From Metellina segmentata (Eukaryota > Arthropoda > Arachnida > Araneae > Tetragnathidae), in the NCBI GenBank assembly GCA_947359465.1, contig OX375883.1:17672088-17736087 (forward strand): a DNA stretch of 64,000 nt, in the 5' to 3' direction. The notes beneath the pieces were generated by a model, which ran no database searches, had not been told where the DNA came from, and saw nothing but the letters and a program-made list of their open reading frames with translations. The translations under genes and the position numbers were made by a program. Positions 1 through 10,430 of the stretch are shown here, piece after piece. Each line of letters begins with the position of its first letter. The stretch's first letter is position 1.

Positions 1-331
1 ACCCAACGTTTTGTTTGTTCCGACCTTTTACAAAGACGCGCAAAGGCTCGAACCAGTGCACCGACAAAAGTTGGAAAGGTTTGCATTGGAATGCGTGTCA
101 CAAGTGACGGACGACGATGACCTTTGGGAAGAACCCTTGGATTGGAGTTGTCGACTACTACAAGACCCCGTGACGATCATGAGGATGGTGGAGTCAACAA
201 CGGCGGCGGCACCACCACCATGCGAGCCCACCAATGAACCCATGGACCTGAGTCGGCCTTTCAATCCCATGGACTTTGCAGAAGCTATTTACTTGAGTTA
301 TTTTAACGATGCTACGGGGACATTACAATAG
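1..331 (+). pseudogene. C-terminal fragment of a PLDLS-family viral protein
   Basis: The reading frame is open from the window edge (P-N-V at base 2) to the stop at 331. It matches the last ~100 residues of the intact gene at 37952-39022: the VPTFxKDA run, HRQxLERF, the WEE-PLD-SC core and the FAExIYxxYFND ending. It shows EEPLDWSC (a decayed PxDLS) and EPMDLSRPF. A poly(A) signal AATAAA follows the stop. The start of the gene lies outside the window or was lost. Seen directly: homology inside the window. Inferred: a segmental copy of the viral block at 34-40 kb. Confidence 0.75.
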
Positions 332-535
332 AACAAATAAAATGTTTGGTTTGGGGTCACGGTCGCGACGACTGTGTGTGGGAAATGTCTCGAGGCAAGC
401 TCTTATCGCATCCTGCTTTCACAACAGGAAGGAGCGGATATCTCCATCGGGAAATTCGATAATTGACGGCTGGATTTGGGGTTTATATATAAATCCCCCC
501 CCCATCTCCGAGTTGGGATCATTTCATCACGACTG
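332..535 (+). repeat. Copy of the viral intergenic segment found at 39.4-39.56 kb
   Basis: Here an ACAGGAAGGAGCGGATATC tract, a GGGAAATTCGATAA tract and then the TATA palindrome recur in the same order as at 39437-39560. With the gene fragment before it, this makes bases 1-535 a diverged copy of 38.8-39.56 kb. The hairpin present at 39043-39100 is missing here. Similarity fades near 535, just before the Polinton sequence begins. Confidence 0.7.
478..498 (+). promoter_or_regulatory. TATA box inside a G4/C4 inverted repeat
   Basis: GGGG, then TTTATATATAAAT, then CCCC: a TATA box at the centre of a near-perfect palindrome, so it reads as a TATA box on both strands. The related promoter at 39483-39541 has the same G4..C4 frame around an expanded TA tract. 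Use as a promoter is inferred. Confidence 0.6.
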
Positions 536-567
536 CTCCGATCCTGCTGCTTGCTCGTTTCTTTGTA

Positions 568-819
568 TTGTGTTTTTCCTTCATGGTGACAGGACCGTCA
601 AAGAGTGGAAAAACACAACTCGTGAGAAAAATGATTTCCGAACAAGTATATGAATGCAACATAACCCTTGATGGTTCCTGTAAACACATTGAAACCCATG
701 ATAACATCTGTATACGTCAAGAACGCTGCTTACGTCAAAACACGTATATTTTAGCCTTGAAAGAAATAATGTTCTATTGTGACTTGTGTGTTTTTCCACA
801 GCGTTTATACAATGTATGA
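568..819 (+). pseudogene. Polinton packaging-ATPase N-terminal fragment
   Basis: The reading frame holds VTGPSKSGKTQLVRKMI, a Walker A motif in the context usual for Polinton FtsK/HerA-like packaging ATPases (a hydrophobic strand, then GPxxSGKT, then a helix). No Walker B, sensor or remaining ATPase core follows; after about residue 50 the translation no longer resembles the family. The first codon of the open frame is TTG; the first ATG (582) lies immediately before the P-loop. It lies directly after the viral fragment at 1-535 and upstream of the other Polinton 1 genes on the same strand. It could be any P-loop protein, but context favours the Polinton ATPase. Confidence 0.5.
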
Positions 820-1011
820 GGAAAATAGTTTTAAACTTAAGAGGAAATTCAATTTATGTAGCGTGAGAGTATTCACGTCACTAGATTTAAACTGTTTAGT
901 TTAACTTTAATACAATGGAATATTATATTCTAGAAGGATTTCTTGACACAATGGATCAAGGAAATCTCTTCTGCTAAATAGTAGACTGTATAAACATTAA
1001 TTAAAACTTAG

Positions 1012-1046
1012 TGTATAAATACTTGGATTATTTTATCATCAGTCAG
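1012..1046 (+). promoter_or_regulatory. TATA plus TCAGT initiator for the PC4-like gene
   Basis: GTATAAATA is followed about 28 bases later by ATCAGTCAGTC, which matches the arthropod initiator TCAGT at the expected spacing. The ATG of the next gene lies at 1105. Confidence 0.55.
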
Positions 1047-1104
1047 TCACATATTTTTAAACTTTGTGCTGTGTCTCCTCCTGCGATTCCTTGGGGTTAT
1101 CAAC

Positions 1105-1816
1105 ATGTCCATCTTTAAAGAAGGTAAGAGCATTGAATATTCATTTACTTATATTTGTACATGTTCTGTGTAATGGGGTAGACAATGTTTCCAAAGTTCA
1201 AAGCTTTTTTTAAGTGTTTTACGTAATTATTCGACATCGTCTTAAATGTTAACCTTAATTTCTAATATATTTAGTCGGAGATTCCATTGATGAGAACATC
1301 TTTATACCTCAGAATTCTTATATGCAATTGTAAATCAGTGAACTTTCGGTAAAATTTCAAAAGGTATTTTTGTTTCTTGTCATAGATAAAAAGAACGATG
1401 GGAAAAGACTCTTTCGCGTTGTTACATTTAGTGATGATGATGATACATGTCTCTTAGAGATGCCAGTAAAAAAAAACCACAAGAAACCGTCGTCAAAAGA
1501 ATCGTTGGAGTACGATGTGGATCTAGCACCAGCTAAAGGATCCAAAACTCCCCTCCCTCCGTATCACATTCATATTGGAAAGGGAATATCTATAGAACTA
1601 AAAGAGTTCCGTCGCCAGCAATACATAGGCTTTATGAGATGTCAAGAGGGGGAAGCAAAAAACCGTTTTAACATACCCCAAGAGCTATTCCCTACATTAA
1701 AAGCAGGGGTGGTGGAAATCGAGAAATTTCTTTCCAACAATAATTATACCTTATACGCACATGGTATCTGCAGTTTGGTGTGTATTTATGTATATATATG
1801 TGTGTGTGTGTGTTAA
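1105..1816 (+). CDS. PC4-like single-stranded-DNA-binding protein, two exons
   Basis: Exon 1 is tiny (1105-1123, ATG plus six codons) and ends in a GTAAGAG donor. Exon 2 starts at 1386 after a TTGTCATAG acceptor, and the phase agrees (a split GAT codon). Exon 2 has an acidic DDDD patch, a basic KKKNHKK run and then a C-terminal stretch: ISIELKEFRRQQYIGFM, later NRFNIPQELFPTLKAG. This matches the beta-strand/helix layout of PC4/p15 coactivator domains (strand, strand, 'KGISL..qw..l', helix). The frame ends at 1816 in a TG/TA microsatellite, so the true end may be near 1765 at a CATG|GTATCT donor. PC4-like proteins bind ssDNA in transcription and replication; a role in Polinton replication is inferred. 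Confidence 0.5.
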
Positions 1817-1834
1817 AGTATCGATACAGTAAAA

Positions 1835-4800
1835 ATGATTTTCATGGAAATAAACAGCTCTTTTAGAGGGTTTATAAGAACCCTAAGAGCAAGAGTGAAC
1901 TATACCGATCCACTTGTGTTATTCTCTGATGCCCGAGAACATATGTTTAATGCTCTTTCGACTGCCTTAGTGTTAAGGATTCGATTAATTATATGCATCC
2001 ATATAGTGTTTACAAAATTTGTAGAGTTGGGGGGGGATGAAATTTCGTCCACTTTTTATTTCTGTTCAAATTCTGTACGTATTCTATCATCATTTACAAT
2101 CAATGACGCAATTGATAGAGCGGTGCAAAATATTTTAAACTCCATTGATACTTTGATCCTCCAGCCAGAACCATTGCGAATAAAAGTTATTCGAGTGTTA
2201 GATTTACACATTGGGAACTACTATGATCTGCGAGTTGGGTGTCGAAATGTAAATCTACCTCTAGTTATTAAAAAGAAGAAAGCAATTTTAAATATTAAAT
2301 GTATGGATAACCTATGCTTTTTGTACTGTATATTAGCTCACAAATTTCCAGTCTCTACTAATTCTAACCTTGTTTCAAAATATAAAAAGTACTTTAAAAT
2401 ATTTGAATTAGGATCTTTAACATTTCCGATGGCAATCAAAAATATTAAAAAATTCGAGGACTTAAATAATTTGACCATCAACATTTTTGGATTTGATAAA
2501 GAAGTGTATCCCATTTACGTTAGTAAAAACATTAATAAAGGACCAATCACTTTACTCTTTTTTGAAAAACATTACTTTTTAATTAAAAATTTTAACAGAC
2601 TTTTAAATGTGAGAGGTCTTCACCATTTTTGTTTTCACTGTTTACAAGGTTTTCAGAGACCACAAACTTTAAAGGTTCACAAAAGAATATGTAGAGATAA
2701 TAAACCACAAAAAATATCTATGCCCAATGAGGAAAATAATATTCTAAAATTTAAAAACTTTTACAAATCTGCATATCATGCATTTTGTATATTTGCTGAT
2801 TTCGAATGTATTACCAAAAAAGTGACAACCGTTCTGCCAAATCCTAGTAATAGTTTTACCGCTGAAGTTGAAATTCACGAGCCCATCAGTTATAGCGTTT
2901 TAGCAACGGACATAAATTATCAAATAGTTTTTCACGAATACTTTTGTGGTAAAATGGTGGTGATGAAATTCTTTAAAACTCTCAGAAAATTAGCAATATT
3001 GTTTTTAAAACAAATGGAAGTAATTCATCCTATGTTGGAAAACATAAGTGTTTCAGTTTCTTCAAACGTGTGTCATATATGTTTGAAGAAATTTAAAATT
3101 ACTGACAAAAGAGTCAGGGATCATTGTCACATGACAGGTAAATTTAGAGGATTGGCGCATAACTCTTGTAACGAATTATAAATCTAAGTTCTTTATACCT
3201 GTTGTGATACATCATATAAAGAATATGATTCACATATCATATTGAAAAATGTTCCGAAACATTACGCTAAATGTGTAAACATTATACCAGTGAGTATGGA
3301 AAAGTTCACTATGTTTAGCATGGATGAACTTAAATTTATAGATAGTTTTCAATTTTTGGATGCTTCGTTGGACAATCTCATTGAAAATCTATCGAACTCT
3401 CATCATGATTTTCCATTTTTTAATGCGTTTTATGAAAATGTAGAGAACAAATGTTTACTCAAACGAAAAGGAGTGTTTCCTTATTCGTATTTTAAATCCG
3501 AAGATGTTTTGAGAGAAACATGTTTACCTCCAATAGAAGCATTTCATAACAATTTAAAAAATGAGCGCATATCACAGGTAGATTATGATTATGCTATTTC
3601 TGTGTTTAAAGCATTTAAGTGTCAAAATTTTGGTGATTATTTAAGATTGTATCAAGATATCGATGTTGTCATGCGTCGAACTAGTATGAAGTTTTACCAA
3701 CTAGACCCTGTGTACTTTGTAACTGCAGCCGACTTAACTTGGAAAGCAGGACTGAAATACACCAAAATTGAACTTGAACTGTTTACTAACATTAATATGT
3801 ATATATGGCTAGAATCGGCAATACGAGGGGGTATATGTTTTTTAGGGAAGCGATTTGCAAAAGCAAAGAATCCATACATTCCTCAGAGCTATGACCCGAA
3901 CAAAGATTCAAGTTACATTTTAGCTTTAGACGCAAATAATCTTTACGGTTATGTTATGACACAACGTCTTCCGACAGGTAACTTTAAATGGCTCACTAAA
4001 GACGAAATATCTTCATTCAATGTTCTCGAAAAAAAAAAACGAACTCTGACATAGGTTTTATACTAGAGGTAGATTTGACATATCCACCAGAAATTCACGA
4101 TTTCCATGACGATTTGCCGTTGGCACCTGAGCATATAAATATTGAAAACTCTATGCTTAGTCCGTATCAAAAGAGGATATTAAATCAGTCTAATCTTAAA
4201 TGTGTTGGTAAATGTAAAAAATTAATACCTATCTTTTACAAGAAAACAAATTATATAGTTCATTATAGAAATCTTAAATTCTATTTAAAACAGGGTCTGT
4301 GTCTTAAAAAGATTCATAGGATACTGTGTTTTACAGACTCAATGGCTTAAAGAATACATTTGTTTTAATAACACACAGCGTCAGCAGGTAAATTTGGACA
4401 ACGAAAAAAATTTCTTTAAAAAAATGATAAATTCCTTTTATGGAAAAACTTTAATGAATCCTTGAAAACAAGTAAATATAAAAGCTGCGTTAAATGCTAA
4501 AGAGTGTAAAATATATCTAGCTAACCCTCTTCGTGAACATTTTGAATCGGTCAATGAAGACTTTGCCATTTTTAAACTAAAAAAAGCAAACTTACTTCTG
4601 AATAAACCAATATACATAGGGTATGCTGTGCTTGAGCTCGCTAAGCTCCACATGTATCGTTTGTTCTATAATTGTTTCAAAAGCATTTATCAAAACAATT
4701 GTCATTTGCTTTATTCTGACACAGATTCCCTATACTTACAAATTTATACGGAGGATGTCTATCAAGACTTGAAACATACTTTTTCTGGTATCATGGATAC

Positions 4801-5188
4801 TAGCAATTTTTCAAAACGTCATTTTTTGTTGTCAGAAGAAAATTTAGGGAAATTAGGACTGTTAAAGTCCGAAACGCAAGATGAACCAATTGACGAGTTT
4901 GTAGGTCTGAGATGTAAACTCTATAGTTATACCTGTAAGGGTATAAGTAAGAAAAAAGCGAAGGGAGTTAAAAGCGCAGTACTAAAAAATTTAACACACG
5001 AAACTTATAAAGATGTATTATTGAACTCGAAAATCTTACGTTACGAACAATGTTCTATTCAAAGCAAGAAACATGTGTTGAGAACTGTACTACAAAACAA
5101 AGTTTCGCTTTCAAATTACTATGATAAAAAATACTTGGCCGAGGATGGAATTAATTCGAAATCGTATGGTCATTATTCTCTATCTTAG
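1835..5188 (+). pseudogene. polB: Polinton 1 protein-primed family B DNA polymerase, broken
   Basis: Family B polymerase of the virus/Polinton type, which would replicate the element by protein priming. In order: an N-terminal region with [13 protein letters not shown] and CFLYCILA; a CxxC/H..C finger ([16 protein letters not shown]); exonuclease motif FADFEC (~2800); a [18 protein letters not shown] finger ending at 3181; palm motif A ALDANNLYG (~3930); motif B KMINSFYGK (~4425); motif C YSDTDSLY (~4715). All three palm motifs are kept. The frame is broken near 3181, in an A-run near 4030 and near 4345, with an in-frame TGA near 4463. The full ~1,100-residue length is usual for the family. 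The DANNLYG palm sets it apart from the PolB at 40.8-45.4 kb. Confidence 0.9.
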
Positions 5189-5464
5189 TTATATTACATG
5201 AAAAGTATATATTGTTTTAAATGCATGTTTGAATTTGGCAATGTTATGTTCAATTTTGAAAATGTTTAGAAAATTGTAAGGACATGTTGTATTGATATAT
5301 TATTTTATACCATGCTTTCATGTTTCTATAGTAAAAATTTTTGTTTGAGATCAGAATTCATTGAAATAGTAGCTCAAAAAATGCAGTTGTTAATCAGTAA
5401 ACTTTTAACAAGTATTTTGTTTATTGAATACTTCCACATTTAAAGGTACTTATTAAAATTACAG

Positions 5465-5904
5465 ACTACACGGTGTATGCCAATTTGATGGCGTATAAAG
5501 GAACCATTCATCCAAAAGAATACGTATTTGAACAACGTGAAACGGGTCAAGTGTATGTGCTGAGGGCAAGTGACCGTTCTTGCAATCGGTCACGTTCGCG
5601 TTGTGAGATGACGGATGCAGTCGACAGATTCTGGTCTTTGTTAAGAATACCACCAAAGGCTGGAGCAAATGTTAGAGAGTTCGATATTGATGATATTGGA
5701 TTTGAGTTAAAAGTGTTTTACGACGATTATTTAAAAATGTGGGATGGGGAAGAGGTGACCATTGGTGTAAAAAACAATTTTTTATACTGTAAGTTACTTA
5801 CACTTCTTCCTCGTCACATTATAATTTTTACAGGGTGTACCAAAGAGAATGCTAAGAAATGTAATAACATACGCTGTAGTGTATGTATAAACAAACACTT
5901 TTGA
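5465..5904 (+). CDS. Unrecognised Polinton 1 gene, spliced
   Basis: An open frame begins after a TTACAG acceptor at 5464 and has an ATG at 5488. It holds about 100 residues rich in charged and aromatic positions (for example DIDDIGFELKVFYDDYLKMW). A strong GTAAGT donor at 5789 and a TTTACAG acceptor ending at 5833 would splice it to a short last exon with a stop near 5854; read without splicing the frame runs to 5904. I do not recognise the family. It sits between PolB and the convergent minus-strand Polinton genes, so it is probably an accessory gene of the element. Confidence 0.4.
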
Positions 5905-5964
5905 TCTTGTTTTTAACTTGATCATTTTTAATCAGCATTGAACTTACATCTTAATTAACTAATG

Positions 5965-6130
5965 TACATATGGTATACCGTACTCAAGCTCTCTAAACTC
6001 CACATGTATCGTTTGATCTATAATTGTTTCAAATGTTTGTATAATGAATTTTGGTAATGTTATATTCAACTGACAATGTTTTGAAGAAATTTGTAAGGAC
6101 GCATTGTATTGATCCTTTATATGTATATAT
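5965..6130 (+). repeat. Partial copy of the PolB 3' end
   Basis: The stretch CTCCACATGTATCGTTTG with its flanks repeats PolB coding sequence from 4620-4690. It is followed directly by sequence like the PolB 3' flank at 5220-5300, with the ~500 bases between them missing. It is therefore a truncated second copy of the polymerase tail. AATAAA follows near 6160. Confidence 0.6.
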
Positions 6131-6229
6131 ATGTACTCATTGTATTATGTAATGAAAAATAAATAAAGGCATGAAGAAACAGCACTATGATGTTTGTTAT
6201 ATAAATTCAAACAGCATGCGTGCTGTTTT

Positions 6230-6905
6230 TTCAAGCTAGGATCGACATCGTATCACTTCTGGATCTATAACACGTTGTCGTGGATAGCTCGAATGGACCA
6301 AGTCATCAGTTCTGGATCTATAACACATCGTCTAGGGGTAAATATAGCTTGTTGTTCATTTCTCTAATTATGAAGAAATGTAGAGAGGATTATCTCAGAC
6401 ATTACATTATTAAACACAGTAAAAACCAACATTCGACAACGAATTTCTGTAGAGATATGACAGCAGAAGAGCTGAATCTTTTTGGGTAAGTTCATTACTA
6501 TTTTTTCTCCTATGAAATCTACTTTTAGCAACGTGGTACTGGTATACACACATAGAATTACCATATTTGAATGTCTGTGCTTGTAGTGGTGAGTACATTT
6601 TTATCTTACAGTTCCAGCTCTCGTTAAGATTTGGGTAAGTTCATTATTATTTTTTCTCCTACGAAATGCACTTTTCATCGACGTGATATTAATAAACAGT
6701 TATAGAATTAACGTTGTCAGTACCATGTCTGAAAGAAGACAAAACAAAGTTTGTTGAATAACTTTTTTATTTTTCAAAGAAACCAGTGATGAGTACATTT
6801 TATCTTACAGTTTCAGTTGTTGACAAGCTCGCAAGTGGTGATTACACAGAAACCAGTGGTGAGTACATTTTACCTTACAGTTTCAGTTATCAACAAGCTC
6901 GCAGG
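6230..6905. repeat. Short tandem repeats between convergent Polinton genes
   Basis: Three kinds of local duplication: TTCTGGATCTATAACAC twice (6257-6330); a ~152-base unit starting GGGTAAGTTCATTA at about 6483 and 6635; and a unit with GAAACCAGTG..TGAGTACATTTT..CTTACAGTTTCAGTT at about 6780 and 6848. Several units begin with GTAAG or GTGAG and end in TTACAG, as duplicated intron ends would. No gene could be supported here. Confidence 0.55.
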
Positions 6906-6911
6906 CATTGT

Positions 6912-7334
6912 TTACCTTTTTAACATATTAACAAGCTCATCCTCACTTAAAATTTGAAAGTAACCATACTTGAGTGTGCGGTTCGGAAAGTTCATTTCGA
7001 GCTGGCAAAGACAATCACTAGCGGCTTCAATACATCGTAAAATATTCGAGTACAAAATGAGTCCACTTCCATACAAGGAAAGTCTTTTATTTGGAGACAT
7101 GCGATGTAAATGGCATACTCCAAATCTATGTTCTTTGTCATCCTTATGGATCAAATTCACAATTTCTTCATTAGTTAGGATTTTAAAATAGCGTACATTT
7201 TTCTTGTTTTCTTGATTTAGTCCCAGGCATTACAATACATTTTGGACACAATCAAACACACTATTGTACAATTCATGATGAATGTAATCATACGTTTTTG
7301 GTGAGCTTTTAACGAGATATCCATACCGTTCCAT
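6912..7334 (-). pseudogene. Polinton 1 repeat-domain protein, second copy
   Basis: Read on the minus strand it starts MERYGYLVKSSP at 7334 and has two related ~70-residue modules. The first ends in NLIHKDDKEHRFG; the second ends YGYFQILSEDELVNMLKR. It parallels the gene at 7432-7861 module for module (MERYGYLI, IKLMHKDxxxxRYG, IGYYKIFDSDELM). Frame breaks lie near 7230. Function is unknown; it lies downstream of the protease on the same strand. Confidence 0.5.
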
Positions 7335-7431
7335 GTTGGAATTCAAATGATAAAATTTCTGTTAGAGAACGTACTTATAGCTCATAAAGTTAGAAACGTG
7401 TTCTGACACGATTCTTCCCATTTACGGGCTT

Positions 7432-7861
7432 TTATTGAGCTCTCTCCATACAGTAGGGCAAGTGAAGCTCTTTCATAAGTTCGTCACTGTCAAAAATTTT
7501 GTAATATCCAATTTTCACTTTCAGATTGGATATACGAGGAACTTCCAAACAGTAAGCTTTTGCACTAACAATGCAATCCAATAAGTTAGAAAACAAATTA
7601 TCTAATGCAGTTTCAAGAATCATATATTGCTCAGAATCACAAGTACATGTATCCATACCTATAACTAATTGGATCTTTGTGCATCAATTTGATCGTTTCT
7701 GAATTTTCTAAGATTTGAAAATAAACAAGCAGTTCATCTTCGTTGATCCTTTGTAATATTCCACTCTGCACACAATTTACGACATCATCAAATAATACTT
7801 TATTCACACTTTTAACCTTTTTATCACACGCGTTCAGAATGAGATAACCATATCGCTCCAT
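7432..7861 (-). pseudogene. Polinton 1 repeat-domain protein, first copy
   Basis: Starts with ATG at 7861 (MERYGYLILNAC). It has a module ending LMHKDPISYRYGYMYL, a frame break near 7650, then a second module ending KIGYYKIFDSDELMKEL. The two modules inside the gene resemble each other (aromatic-Gly-Tyr start, a cysteine in the middle, Y[YF]xIxxxDEL near the end), and the whole gene is repeated at 6912-7334. The family is not recognised. Gene order on this strand is capsid, protease, then this gene pair. Confidence 0.5.
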
Positions 7862-7917
7862 GATGAACCATCGAATAACGTTATTTGTGGTTTGGTAATG
7901 TTTTTATTACTACTAGT

Positions 7918-8430
7918 TCATTTATATCGATTCATTGACGCGTTACGAAGAGGTTGGCAATATTGATTATAAGACAGTTCTGGTGTATTAACAATTTTGA
8001 ACCGCTGATGAGCAAAACTTCGAACAATTCGTTCGTTTTCGCATGCATTTGACACACGTAATCTGTTGATGGATAACCCTCTCGTGATATGCCATAAGAA
8101 ATAGAGACAAAATAGTCCACACGATCTGGTTTTAAAATGTTGTAGCGTTTGTCTATTCCACTCAAGTTGAGTTGAATTTTTTATTAAGATGGATTTAATA
8201 TTGTGACTGGTTGGTGTACCATAAGAGCAAAAGAATGTGCAGTATCCTTTTTCATCAAAATACATAGCTTGCCAGTGTTGTCCTTTACAATGTGCAGGAT
8301 CGGTGTTCACGATGTAGGAACGATAGTGCTTTCTTTTTGAAGGAAGCATATCACTTGCGAATACACCTTCAAACGTAGTTCTGATCTTATGATCGCTATA
8401 CACATGTCTAGTCAACATCAAGGTGTCCAT
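7918..8430 (-). CDS. Polinton 1 adenain-like cysteine protease
   Basis: About 170 residues, the usual size of Polinton maturation proteases related to adenovirus adenain, which cut capsid precursors. Visible are MDTLMLTRHVYSDHK at the start, the histidine in KGQHWQAMYFDEKG, and the nucleophile region TRSCGLFCLYFLWH. The start is taken as the ATG at 8430, five bases after the capsid stop on the same strand, which suggests coupled genes. One oddity: the segment usually read as FFDSYG in this family is FFCSYG here, so an acidic residue is replaced by cysteine. The frame is otherwise open to TAA near 7918. Activity is doubtful; family assignment is firm. Confidence 0.8.
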   Translation of the reverse strand: MDTLMLTRHVYSDHKIRTTFEGVFASDMLPSKRKHYRSYIVNTDPAHCKGQHWQAMYFDEKGYCTFFCSYGTPTSHNIKSILIKNSTQLEWNRQTLQHFKTRSCGLFCLYFLWHITRGLSINRLRVSNACENERIVRSFAHQRFKIVNTPELSYNQYCQPLRNASMNRYK

Positions 8431-8434
8431 GATT

Positions 8435-8765
8435 TTAATAGTCGGTAAAGATGTTTCTGCTTTTATCAATTTCTATGAGAGCTTGCATTTCCATATATGC
8501 TATCAATGTAACCGTTTCGTCGAGATCTGTCTCAAACTTTAGATGAATCGATAGATCACCACTCCGAGTTACGTTTGAAAATGGATCGCTAGCGGAATAG
8601 TCTTGAGTGAGATCGAATACGTAAAAACATAAATTATGTTTATACTCGTTGAATGTTATGCTCGTGTCATGTTTACCAAGATCTGTAAACAAACTCAAAT
8701 AATTTCGAGCATAAAGATGTTTTGCATAGCTTGGTGCATAAGCGGTGGCTGGGATAAATAACTTT
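8435..8765 (-). pseudogene. Polinton 1 major capsid protein, C-terminal fragment
   Basis: The last ~105 residues of a double-jelly-roll Polinton capsid protein: YAKHLYARNYLSLFT, then FYVFDLTQDYS, a SGDLSIHLKF strand and the ending IEIDKSRNIFTDY. This is the standard C-terminal signature of the family. The upstream 5/6 of the gene is missing because homology changes abruptly near 8765 to the R2 repeat (the same sequence as at 53440 and 62610). The loss is therefore a truncation by rearrangement or insertion of R2, not gradual decay. Confidence 0.75.
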
Positions 8766-9029
8766 TGGTAACAAAATAACATTTAGTAACAAAATAACAT
8801 TACAAAAAAAATTTACAGTAAATAATATTTTTAGGTGGAACCAGAAACGACAGAGCAGTAAAGTTATGCCTGGCGAAATTTATTTTTCGCCAGTGTAGCG
8901 AATTTGTAAGAAGCTTAGCACAATAATAAAATTTTATTTTTTTTCAGGTCACCAACTAACTTTAAATAATATTTTACAACTCATAAGATTGATTGAAACG
9001 CAAGTTGTAACGAACATAAAAATAAATAT

Positions 9030-9240
9030 AAATAAAATGTGTAAAACTTTTATAAAAAAAATGTATATAATTTATTTTTTCAATTGTTGTAAATTTATAA
9101 AAAAAATGTATATAATTTATTTTTTCAATTGTAAATTTATAAAAAAAAATGTATATAATGTATTTTTTTCAATTATATGTAAAACTTTTTTATAAAAAAA
9201 ATGTATATAATGTATTTTTTTCAATTGTTATAAATAAAAA
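9030..9240 (+). repeat. AT-rich tandem repeat in R2a
   Basis: Four to five copies of a ~45-base unit containing TTTATAAAAAAAATGTATATAAT and TTTTTTTCAATTGT. It is specific to copy a; copies b and c go straight to the GTGTGGGTCAC box. It makes the reading frame after the last R2 exon look coding, but it is low-complexity. Confidence 0.7.
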
Positions 9241-10149
9241 TATTTTGAGTGTAGTGTGGGTCACATTTGCCATGAAGTGTGAGTCACAAACAAAATGTCA
9301 TGTTATAAATTAATTAAATATTTAATTAATCTATTAATAATCTGCTATTAAAGTACAATTATTGGAAGTAACAATAATTTTAAAACAAAATTTTTTGATA
9401 ATAAACAGAGGAAGAAACAAGAGTTTTTGTACTTAATAAAAGTATCATTTCCATTTCATGTAGTGTGAGTCACAGCTCAGTTTTCCCAATGTACAGAGAA
9501 CACCCAGTAAGATAAATAAAAGTTTTTGAAAAACAAACTAATTCAACAAAAAAAATTGCACCATTTAGTTATTTAAAAATTTCAAATATAACAGATTGGA
9601 TGCCAACAAGACTCCAGATTTAACGTCAACAAGACTCTCCAATTAATAATTAAACTAAGCAAAGTCTTTTTTTCTTCTCAATATTTAAAGGTGTAACGTA
9701 CACTTCCGGAATATCTTTTAAATGTATTTCTATAGTATTTCTTTTTCCTTATTCCAAGATATTGTGATACTTCCTGTGTTTATTTTTACTTCTTAATACT
9801 CTTGGAAAGAATATCTTTTCTTTTGACATATTTATGTGAGCTTAAATGGTTTTCCCGGAAGTTCATTTTTTCTTTTATGTGTATAACGTTGGTGAAAAGA
9901 TATTTTTTTGTAACGGCTTTTTTTAGTCGATTGGATGCTTCGTTGAAGTGTGGACTGCGTGCGGTGTTCGAATGGCATGTTTCAGCCGTTATGTTTAAAA
10001 CATATGATGAGAGGTAGTTGTAACGGTGATGTCGCTACCAAATTGTAAATAAATTTTCTTTAATTCTTTAAAAAAATACTTTTTCTTTTATCACGATGTT
10101 ACAGCTACCTATTAAGGGTGGCATGCACTGTGATCGTTCCCATTAAATT

Positions 10150-10430
10150 GAAGTCTTGGACATCCCGTCCTGATTTGAGAATAAACTGTGGACATCTCGT
10201 CCTGTGTTCAGCGAAAATTTGCGTGCGTCCTGCAGCAACGAAGAAGGCCATCCGGTCTGAAGTTTTTGGACATTCCGTCCTCGTGGGTGGAATATTTGCG
10301 TGCGTCCTGCAGCAACGAAGAGGGCCATCCGGTCCGAAGTTTTTGGACATCCCGTCCTCGTGAGTGGAGTATTTGCGTGCGTCCTGCAGCAACGAAGGAG
10401 GCCATCCGGTCCGAAGTTATTGGACTTTCC
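10150..10430 (+). repeat. ~76-bp minisatellite, R2a
   Basis: About three units built from GACATCCCGTCCTCGTGAGTG, ATTTGCGTGCGTCCTGCAGC and AACGAAGGAGGCCATCCGGT. The period is 76-77 bases. It is GC-rich against an AT-rich background. The same array ends R2b with more units. Confidence 0.85.

Noticed and set aside
560..8765. Terminal inverted repeats of either Polinton
   Set aside because: I looked at the likely ends of both elements and could not see convincing inverted repeats or target duplications by eye.
9000..9195. Lys/Phe-rich frame after the R2a exon
   Set aside because: Translation of the AT-rich tandem repeat; only the first ~15 residues are the true R2 exon.
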